A stretch of 64,000 nucleotides of DNA. It comes from Chloroflexota bacterium. Lineage in GTDB: Bacteria > Chloroflexota > JAHJIN01. Made by a program: the position numbers and the translations under genes. Each line of letters opens with the position of its first letter. The first letter of the stretch is position 1. Where the stretch lies: the NCBI GenBank assembly GCA_018823415.1, contig JAHJIN010000484.1, positions 1-64,000 of the forward strand, written 5' to 3'. Shown piece after piece: positions 56,466 through 64,000 of this stretch. The notes beneath the pieces are model-generated. The model was not told where the DNA came from. It made no database searches and was given only the letters and a program-made list of their open reading frames with translations.

Positions 56466-59111
56466 CTATGGATAGCGGGCCAGTGCTTCCAGGATGATGC
56501 GGGCGATGGGGCTGGCGGTGGCCGGGGCCGGCCCGGCCTGCTCCACCAGAACGATGATGACGTAGCGCGGCTCGATGGCCGGTGTCCACCCCACGAACCA
56601 GGCATCAGGCTGGTCGCTGGCCGAGGTGGGTGCCGTTGCCAGCAGGCCGACGGCGTCCTGACCCAACAGCGCGCCCTGGTGAGCGGCGGCCTGGGTCAGT
56701 GCGTGCTGCATGGCGATCCGAGTGGCCGGGGCGATGGTGGGCGACTCGACCAGCGACGTATCGGGCAGCAGGTGCGGCTGGCCGGTCCCGCCTGCCACGA
56801 GGGCCAGGATCAGGCGCGCGGCCTGGAGCGGCGTGATAACCGGGCCATCGCCGGCCGCGGCCCGGGCCAGTGTGGCCGGGTCGGTCAGGGTGCTGGTGTG
56901 CGGCACGAGATGGCCGGCCAGCGTGGGCAGTTCAAAGGGCGGGCGTTGGCTCCAGCCTAGTTGTTCGGCCATGCGCGTCCAGCGGTCGGCGCCCACGGTC
57001 AGCCCCAGTTGCCCAAAGGTAGTGGGGCAGCCGTCGGCCAGGGCCGCGGTCAGGGTGTCGTGCTGGGTGTGCCGGGGGCACGTCAGTGTGACGCCGTCTA
57101 CTGCGAACGTGGCCGTGGTGGTAAGCGGCCGGGCCGGGTCGACGAGGCCGGCGTCCAGGGCCGCGGCCAGTGTGACGATCTGCGCCAGCGGCCCCGTGGG
57201 ATACAGGCCCTCCGCGGCACGATTGAGCATCGGTCGTTGTGGGTCCTGCCCCAGGGCGTCCCACGCGTCGCCCACCGGCAGCCGGTTGGGGTCGAACGTG
57301 GGGTGAGAGGCCAGGGCCAGCACCCGGCCGTCGTCGGCGTCCAGGATGAGCACCGCGCCGGCTCGGTCGCCCAGGGCCTCGTCGGCCAGTTGTTGCAGGT
57401 CTGGGCTCAGGACAACGGGCGTGTCATCGCCAATGACCGGGCGGCCCAGCACGCCGTCCCACCAGCGGTCCCAGTGGGTGGCCGGCCGTGCGCGGCCCAT
57501 GAGCACGTCGTCCAGGATGCGCTCCAGCCCGGCGCTGCCGTGCTGCCAACTGGCGTAACCTATGGTAGAGGCCAGCAGCGGATAGGTGTAGATACGCCGG
57601 GCCAGACCGGTTTCGTCAAACTCGGTGTAGGCTAGGGTTTGACCGTCGGGCGCCAGGATGCGGCCACGGTGGGCGCGGCGCAGCATTTCCACGCGCCGGG
57701 GGTTGTCGGGCCGGGCCAACAGACCAGGGGCGTGCCAGATCTGCCAGTAGGGCAGCGCGGCCGCCAGGACAACGAGGCCCGTGAGCAGTACGGCCGCCAG
57801 ACGGCGCACCCGCCGGTTCAACTCGGCATCGACCGGCCCCGGTATCGAACGCGCCGACAGGCGTAACAAGAGGCCAACGATCAAATAGTTAGTCAGCAGC
57901 GAGCTGCCGCCATAGCTCACAAAAGGCAGCGTGATGCCGGTGAGGGGCACGATCCGCAGCACGCCGGCCACGATGATGAGGGTTTGCAGGCCCAGGATGC
58001 TGGTGAGGCCAGCGGCCAGGAGGGCCTCAAAGACGGTGCCGGTGCGTAAGGTGATGTGTATTCCCCGGCCCACCAGCAGCACATAGAGCGCCAGCACGGC
58101 CACCAGCCCGGCCAAGCCCAGTTCTTCGCCCAGGGCGGCAAAGACAAAGTCGGTGTGCACGGCCGGGATATAGCCGGGATACCCCCGGCCCAGGCCAGTG
58201 CCAAACAGTCCGCCGGCTGCCAGAGCGATGAGGCTCTGTACCACCTGGTAGCCGGCCCCCTGGCTCTGCGCCCAGGGATTCAGCCAGATGTGAATGCGCA
58301 CGCGCACGTGGTCAAAGAGCACATAGGCCGCGCCTGCGCCGGCGACAAAGAGCAGCAACCCGCCGATGATGTAGGCCAGGCGCCCGCTGGCGACATAGAG
58401 CAGGGCCAAAAAGATGCCCAGAAACAGCAGCGCGGTGCCCAGGTCGCGCTGCCAGACGAGCAATGCCATGCTGAGGCCCCACATGACCAACAACGGTCCC
58501 ACATAGGCCAGCGGCGGCAGGCGCAGCGGTCCAACGCGAGTGCTGGCCTGGGTCAGCAGTTCTCGTCGTTCGGCCAGGTACCCGGCGAAAAAGATGACCA
58601 GGAGTACCTTGAGGAGTTCGGACGGCTGAAAGTAGAAATCACCCAGGGTCAACCAGAGGCGTGGGCCGGAACCGCTGGGGGCCACGCCCAGGATCAGCGT
58701 GAGCAGCACCAGGCTCAGTCCCAGGAGTACCCAGAGGTATTTGTACCGGCGCAGACGTGATGGCCGTTTCAAGAACACCACCACGGCCAACATGACACCC
58801 AGGCCCATGAGTGCCCAGGCGGTTTGGGGCCACAGCAGGTCCGGGGCCAGCCGGCGGGCCATTACCAGGCCCAGCGCGGTGAGTGCGGCGGCCACGGGCA
58901 GCATCAGGGGATCGACCGGCCGGCGTGACAGGCTCAGGCCGGCCTGGGCCAGCAGCAGGCCGGCGGCCAGGATGACGCCAGGCAGCAACGCGGCTGCAGA
59001 TAGGCCCTCCTGAAAGACCAGCTCGATGGCGGCCAGTCCCAGGAGGGCCAGCGTGATGGGGACCAATAGTAATCCCCAGGGCAAGGCTCTGGATATATGG
59101 CGACCCAGCAT
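56466..59111 (-). CDS. SEDS (FtsW/RodA) glycosyltransferase fused to a PBP transpeptidase-like domain with degenerate catalytic motifs
   Basis: SEDS: QRDLGTALLFLGIFLALLYVASGR...GYQVVQSLIALAAGGLFGTGLGRG...HTDFVFAALGEELG...PFVSYGGSSLLTNY; PBP-like: RGRILAPDGQTLAYT...VVLSPDLQQLADEALGDRAGAVLILDADDGRVLALASHPTFDPN...YPTGPLAQIVTLAAALDAG. Confidence 0.9.
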   Translation of the reverse strand: MLGRHISRALPWGLLLVPITLALLGLAAIELVFQEGLSAAALLPGVILAAGLLLAQAGLSLSRRPVDPLMLPVAAALTALGLVMARRLAPDLLWPQTAWALMGLGVMLAVVVFLKRPSRLRRYKYLWVLLGLSLVLLTLILGVAPSGSGPRLWLTLGDFYFQPSELLKVLLVIFFAGYLAERRELLTQASTRVGPLRLPPLAYVGPLLVMWGLSMALLVWQRDLGTALLFLGIFLALLYVASGRLAYIIGGLLLFVAGAGAAYVLFDHVRVRIHIWLNPWAQSQGAGYQVVQSLIALAAGGLFGTGLGRGYPGYIPAVHTDFVFAALGEELGLAGLVAVLALYVLLVGRGIHITLRTGTVFEALLAAGLTSILGLQTLIIVAGVLRIVPLTGITLPFVSYGGSSLLTNYLIVGLLLRLSARSIPGPVDAELNRRVRRLAAVLLTGLVVLAAALPYWQIWHAPGLLARPDNPRRVEMLRRAHRGRILAPDGQTLAYTEFDETGLARRIYTYPLLASTIGYASWQHGSAGLERILDDVLMGRARPATHWDRWWDGVLGRPVIGDDTPVVLSPDLQQLADEALGDRAGAVLILDADDGRVLALASHPTFDPNRLPVGDAWDALGQDPQRPMLNRAAEGLYPTGPLAQIVTLAAALDAGLVDPARPLTTTATFAVDGVTLTCPRHTQHDTLTAALADGCPTTFGQLGLTVGADRWTRMAEQLGWSQRPPFELPTLAGHLVPHTSTLTDPATLARAAAGDGPVITPLQAARLILALVAGGTGQPHLLPDTSLVESPTIAPATRIAMQHALTQAAAHQGALLGQDAVGLLATAPTSASDQPDAWFVGWTPAIEPRYVIIVLVEQAGPAPATASPIARIILEALARYP

Positions 59112-59180
59112 GTTGTCTGGCCTCGCGTGTCACCTCGGAAGCAGATTGCTCGGCCCGTGGCGGCCCCGCCAGCGCGGGGG

Positions 59181-60044
<864 letters not shown>

Positions 60045-60052
60045 GGGTCCTC

Positions 60053-61099
60053 CTACGATGTTTGTCTGGCGTGCTGGCTCAGGGCATATTCCAGGCCTTC
60101 CTGCAACGTCGCCAGGGTGGTGACGTGCGACAGGTCCAGGCCTAGGCCAACTAGCGTTTGGGCCACGTCGGCCCGAATGCCGGTGAGCACCGGCTCGGCG
60201 CCCAACAGCCACACGCCTTGCGCGGCCTGTAACAAGGCCCCGGCCACGGCTGTGTCGATGGTAGGCACGCCGGTAATGTCTACAATGGCTACGGTGGCCT
60301 GGTGCTCGGCGACGCCGTGCAACAGGGCCGCCGTGATCTGTTGGGCGCGCTGGCTATCAACCACCCCCACCAGCGGCAGGGCAATGACGCCCCTGGCCAC
60401 GGGCATGACCGGGCTACCCAGATTGTAGATAGTTTCGACCAGGCGTTGCTGAAGCTGATCGCGGGTCTGGAGTTCGGCCAGGAGTTGGTCTTTGCGCTCG
60501 TCGGCCAGTTGCCGGGCCATGTCGCGCTCTTGGGCCTGACCCAAAGCCCGGCGCATCTCGCGCGTCGAATAGCCAGCGGCCAGGGCCAGGCCCAGGCTGG
60601 TGGCCGCCACCGTGCCCAGGTCCACGTAAAAAGATGGGACATAGGCCGGCGCCAGCCAGCCGAACTCGTAGGCCAGTCCCACGCTGGCATAGATGGCGAT
60701 GTTGATAGCAGTCACCACCAGGCCACCGGACCCACCCAGCAACAGGTCGGCGAACACGATCCCGGCCAGGAGCAAGAGCACCGCGACGGTGTGCGGCCCT
60801 TCTATGATCAGGTAATAGGTGGGAACCAGGATCAACAGGCTGCCGATCAACAGGCCGGCGATGCGGACCTGGTCCTGGCGATTGCTCACATAGATCAGTG
60901 TCCCAACCCCGACCACGACTATTCCACCCAGGATGTCTAGCCAGGATCCCTGGTTTAGCACATAGGCAGCCACGGTGGTGCTCGTCACGAGCAGGCCCCC
61001 CAGGATAAGGATGGGGGCTATGATGCTGATCAGGCGTTGCCGCTGCTGATCCTCGACAGAGGCGGCTGATTGGGCTGGTATGGGCGGATTGGTTTCCAT
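60053..61099 (-). CDS. Membrane protein with C-terminal STAS domain (RsbR-like)
   Basis: About six N-terminal TM segments; STAS PVARGVIALPLVGVVDSQRAQQITAALLHGVAEHQATVAIVDITGVPTIDTAVAGALLQAA. Confidence 0.85.
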   Translation of the reverse strand: METNPPIPAQSAASVEDQQRQRLISIIAPILILGGLLVTSTTVAAYVLNQGSWLDILGGIVVVGVGTLIYVSNRQDQVRIAGLLIGSLLILVPTYYLIIEGPHTVAVLLLLAGIVFADLLLGGSGGLVVTAINIAIYASVGLAYEFGWLAPAYVPSFYVDLGTVAATSLGLALAAGYSTREMRRALGQAQERDMARQLADERKDQLLAELQTRDQLQQRLVETIYNLGSPVMPVARGVIALPLVGVVDSQRAQQITAALLHGVAEHQATVAIVDITGVPTIDTAVAGALLQAAQGVWLLGAEPVLTGIRADVAQTLVGLGLDLSHVTTLATLQEGLEYALSQHARQTS

Positions 61100-61100
61100 A

Positions 61101-61640
61101 TCAGTAGTCGATGCCTCGGCGGCTGGTGATGCCTTGCTGGTAAGGGTGCTTGATCATGCGCATCTCGGTCACCAGGTTGGCCACCTCGACGAGTTGAGGT
61201 GGCGCACCGCGCCCGGTAAGCACCAGTTCAACGTGCCGGGGCCGCTGGGCGATGAGGTCTAGCACCGGGTCCAACGGAATCAGTCCCCAATCCAGGGCCA
61301 CATTCACCTCATCCAGGATCACCAGGCCGTGTGCGCCGGCCTGTACCACCTGGCGGGCGTGGTCCAACGCTTCCTGGGCCATTTGCACGTCGATGGGATC
61401 GGGATCATGTGGGTCTACAAAACTGGCGCGCCCAAACTGGCGCAGCGTGATGTGGGGCTGGTGTGTCAGGGCGGTCAGTTCGCCATAGTGCGACCAGCCT
61501 TTCATGAATTGGATGATATAGACGTGGACTCCCTGCCCGGCGGCTCGCAGTGCCTGGCCCAACGCAGCGGTGGTTTTGCCCTTGCCCTCGCCGGTATAGA
61601 CCTGAACCAGGCCGATGGCTGGTTCTGGCTGGCTCATCAC
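61101..61640 (-). CDS. cobO: Cob(I)yrinic acid a,c-diamide adenosyltransferase
   Basis: VQVYTGEGKGKTTAALGQALRAAGQGVHVYIIQFMKG...GLVILDEVNVALDWGLIPLD...ELVLTGRGAPPQLVEVANLVTEM. Confidence 0.95.
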   Translation of the reverse strand: MMSQPEPAIGLVQVYTGEGKGKTTAALGQALRAAGQGVHVYIIQFMKGWSHYGELTALTHQPHITLRQFGRASFVDPHDPDPIDVQMAQEALDHARQVVQAGAHGLVILDEVNVALDWGLIPLDPVLDLIAQRPRHVELVLTGRGAPPQLVEVANLVTEMRMIKHPYQQGITSRRGIDY

Positions 61641-62401
61641 GCGCCATCCTTTGGCGTGCCATCCTTTGGCGCGCCATCCTCTGGCGTGGGCACCTGGAAC
61701 ACATAGCCCCGGCCGCGCACCGTGCAGACCAAATGCGGCTGCGATGGGTCCTCTTCGATGCTGCGCCGGATCATGCGAATGTGTACGTCCAGGGTGCGCG
61801 TGTCGCCCATCCAGTTGGTTTGCCAGATTTCTTCCATGATGGTTTGTCGGGTTACCACCTGGCCCGCGTGACGCACCAGCAAGACCAGCAGGTCATATTG
61901 CTTGGGTGTGAGCGTGACCGGTTGCCCGTTCTTGTGCACGAGTCGCCGCCCCAGGTCCAGCGTGAGGGGGCCGGCGTACAAGGGGGGCACGGCGCGGCGG
62001 TGCTGGCGCACCTGGCGAACCAATTTGCTCACAGCGTTCTTGAGATCTGTCGGAGGACAGGGCTTGACCAGGGCCACGCACAACGATAGCCCAATGGCGC
62101 TCTTGGTCAACTGCTGGGCGTGAGCTCGCGAAGCAGCAAACATGATGAGGGGCAGGGGCGGGGTCTGGTCGCGCAGGGCCGTGCAGATGGGCAAAAGGTT
62201 GTCGAGTTCCACCGTGGCATCCCACAGCACCAGGTCTGGCGGTTCTTGTTGCAAGCGTTGTAGGGCCTCTTGCTCGTCGGCTACGATGGCGACGCGATAC
62301 CAGCGGCGCGGCAATGCCTGATACGGAATGCCGGCCATGGGATCGGCGCTGCCAATGAGCAAGATGTGCTTGGGTCCAGGCATGGGAGATTCGACCTGCA
62401 C
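61637..62401 (-). CDS. OmpR-type response regulator with atypical receiver domain
   Basis: Winged helix LTPKQYDLLVLLVRHAGQVVTRQTIMEEIWQ...TRTLDVHIRMIRRSIEEDP...VRGRGYVF; receiver HILLIGSADP...DLVLWDATV...ALVKPC. Confidence 0.85.
   Translation of the reverse strand: MQVESPMPGPKHILLIGSADPMAGIPYQALPRRWYRVAIVADEQEALQRLQQEPPDLVLWDATVELDNLLPICTALRDQTPPLPLIMFAASRAHAQQLTKSAIGLSLCVALVKPCPPTDLKNAVSKLVRQVRQHRRAVPPLYAGPLTLDLGRRLVHKNGQPVTLTPKQYDLLVLLVRHAGQVVTRQTIMEEIWQTNWMGDTRTLDVHIRMIRRSIEEDPSQPHLVCTVRGRGYVFQVPTPEDGAPKDGTPKDGA
61641..61685. repeat. Three tandem 15-bp repeats (gcgccatcctttggc) encoding the response-regulator C-terminus
   Basis: gcgccatcctttggc/gtgccatcctttggc/gcgccatcctctggc. Confidence 0.9.
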
Positions 62402-62436
62402 TATCAGAGTTGTTGGAGCCGAGTGTGGGAATGAGA

Positions 62437-63303
62437 TCAGGCGATGGACGCAGTGGCATCAAGCGGGGTGCCATTGGCATCCAGAAACTCGACATCCCAG
62501 TTGGCGAAACGGGTAGCCATCACCTGGATGGCCGTCGGGTTGTTGTCGACGAGCAGAAATGGGCGGCCCAGGCGGCCGGCGGCTTCGCCAGTGGTGCCGC
62601 TGCCGGCGAAGAAATCTACTACCAGGTCCCCCGGGTTGGAAGATGCCTGCACGATGCGGGTGAGAATGCCCAATGGCTTTTGTGTGGGATAGCCGGTCTT
62701 TTCGTGCCCTGTGGGGCTGACGATGGTGTGCCACCAGGTATCGGTGGGCAGCTTGCCCCGGGCGGCCTTTTCTGGGCTGACCAGTCCCGGCGCCATGTAG
62801 GGGATCCGGTCCAGGTTGTCGGCGTTGAACACATAGTTGCTGGGGTCTTTGACGTAAAAGAGGATGTTGTCGTGTTTGGCCGGCCAACGCCGCCGAGATC
62901 GGCCGCCATAATCATAGGCCCAGATGATTTCGTTGATAAAGGACGCTCGGCCAAAGATCTGGTCCAGCAAGACCTTGGCATAGTGTACTTCGCGATAGTC
63001 CAGGTGCAGATACAAAGAGCCGTTCGGCGCCAGAACGCGATAGACCTCGCGCAGCCGGGGTTCCAAAAACTGTAAATAATCATCAAAGGCATCGGCAAAC
63101 GACTGCTGGCCGATGACGATGGAGCGATAGCGTGCCCCCTGGAACCCGGTGCGATCGCCTTCGTCGCTGCGGACGGTGGCAAGCTGGGTGCGGCTCTGGG
63201 CATGGCCGGTGTTAAAGGGCGGGTCGATATAGACGAGCGGCACCGATTCATCGGCCAGCCCACGCAGGATGTCCAGGTTGTCGCCCCAATACACCCGGTT
63301 CAT
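62437..63303 (-). CDS. Site-specific DNA methyltransferase, beta-type motif order (DPPFNTG before FAGSGTT)
   Basis: VPLVYIDPPFNTG...FLEPRLREVYRVLAPNGSLYLHLDYREVHYAKVLLD...HEKTGYPTQKPLGILTRIVQASSNPGDLVVDFFAGSGTTGEAA; -10 TATAAT just upstream. Confidence 0.93.
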   Translation of the reverse strand: MNRVYWGDNLDILRGLADESVPLVYIDPPFNTGHAQSRTQLATVRSDEGDRTGFQGARYRSIVIGQQSFADAFDDYLQFLEPRLREVYRVLAPNGSLYLHLDYREVHYAKVLLDQIFGRASFINEIIWAYDYGGRSRRRWPAKHDNILFYVKDPSNYVFNADNLDRIPYMAPGLVSPEKAARGKLPTDTWWHTIVSPTGHEKTGYPTQKPLGILTRIVQASSNPGDLVVDFFAGSGTTGEAAGRLGRPFLLVDNNPTAIQVMATRFANWDVEFLDANGTPLDATASIA

Positions 63304-63390
63304 GGCTCCCACCAACCCGGCTCCCTGCCAGGCGTTCATATTATACCTTATGCTGTCTTTGCCAGCAAGCCCATTCGCATTGGGCCGGGG

Positions 63391-63419
63391 TTGCCTCTCT
63401 GGGGCTTGCGTGCTATAAT
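63391..63419 (+). promoter_or_regulatory. Sigma70-like promoter of the YjbQ gene (TTGCCT-17-TATAAT)
   Basis: TTGCCT at 63391-63396, 17-nt spacer, TATAAT at 63414-63419. Confidence 0.6.
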
Positions 63420-63456
63420 CAGGGCTGCGTTCTACTCTTTGCCAGGAGGTGTTTAC

Positions 63457-63876
63457 ATGGCTGTGGAGACTCGAACGATTGCGCTGCGCACGCGTGGGCA
63501 TTGCGATGTGCTGGATATTACAGAGCAGGTGCAGAACGCGCTGCTCGATACTGGCTTGCAGAACGGCCTGGTTATGGTCTTTGTGCCCGGTTCCACCGGC
63601 AGCGTCACCACCGTCGAGTACGAGCCCGGGCTGGAGGCCGATCTCAAGACGGCGCTGGATCGCCTGGTGCCCGTCGGCATTCCCTATCAGCATGACCATC
63701 GCTGGGCTGATGGCAACGGGCACGCCCATGTGCGCTCGGCCCTGATGGGGCCATCGCTCACGGTGCCGTTCGTGCGCGGCAAGATGACCCTGGGCACGTG
63801 GCAGCAGATCGTGTTTCTGGATTTCGACAATTGCTCTCGGTCCCGCGAACTGGTGATCCAGGTGTTGGGCGAATAG
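63457..63876 (+). CDS. YjbQ/UPF0047-family protein
   Basis: VFVPGSTGSVTTVEYEPGLEADLKTAL...YQHDHRWADGNGHAHVRSALMGPSLTVPFVRGKMTLGTWQQIVFLDFDN. Confidence 0.95.
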   Translation: MAVETRTIALRTRGHCDVLDITEQVQNALLDTGLQNGLVMVFVPGSTGSVTTVEYEPGLEADLKTALDRLVPVGIPYQHDHRWADGNGHAHVRSALMGPSLTVPFVRGKMTLGTWQQIVFLDFDNCSRSRELVIQVLGE

Positions 63877-63879
63877 GCG

Positions 63880-64000
63880 GTGCCAGCCTTGCGCGCCCGA
63901 CTGGGGTCGCTAGGCCCGGCTTTGGTCCTGGTGCTGGCGGCTTGCACCCAGTCTGACAGCGCGCCAGCCCAGACGCCGGTCCTCGTTGTGGCATCTCCCA
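63880..64000 (+). CDS. N-terminus of a lipoprotein, truncated by the window end
   Basis: GTG-initiated VPALRARLGSLGPALVLVLAACTQSDSAPAQTP (lipobox LAAC). Confidence 0.55.
   Translation, partial: MPALRARLGSLGPALVLVLAACTQSDSAPAQTPVLVVASP

Overview
High-GC (~60-65%) bacterial chromosomal window. The gene families suggest Chloroflexota, but that assignment is inference. Most of the window is ordinary dense coding sequence. Main blocks: (1) a truncated TnpB C-terminus at the left edge, then cutA, folE, a PDZ protein and a LysM protein; (2) a minus-strand tRNA-Sec with its own -10 box and terminator, next to rtcB, which carries a ~510-aa LAGLIDADG intein inserted directly before the metal-ligand Cys; (3) a colinear minus-strand glycan or secondary-metabolite cluster (radical SAM, flippase-like, DegT, GNAT, two GT4, DUF362, PaaK-like); (4) a tandem array of four related envelope proteins; (5) trmFO, an IS element carrying an 81-bp inverted-repeat insert, and a T-box leader ahead of GNAT-AlaX; (6) ileS with an Ile-codon-containing leader peptide/hairpin candidate and an in-frame STGSGQA repeat insertion; (7) an overlapping DUF1670 gene pair; (8) NBR1-FW-like/Ig surface protein paralogs; (9) a frameshifted STAND NTPase and a frameshifted RAYT/Y1 transposase, embedded in four related REP-like palindromes; (10) aconitase - isocitrate dehydrogenase - ATP-citrate lyase, a reductive-TCA-type cluster; (11) a SEDS (FtsW/RodA)-PBP fusion whose transpeptidase motifs all look degenerate; (12) mtnP, STAS, cobO, response regulator, DNA methyltransferase and YjbQ. 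No CRISPR array or rRNA was seen. Family calls come from reading motifs by eye; no database search was run.
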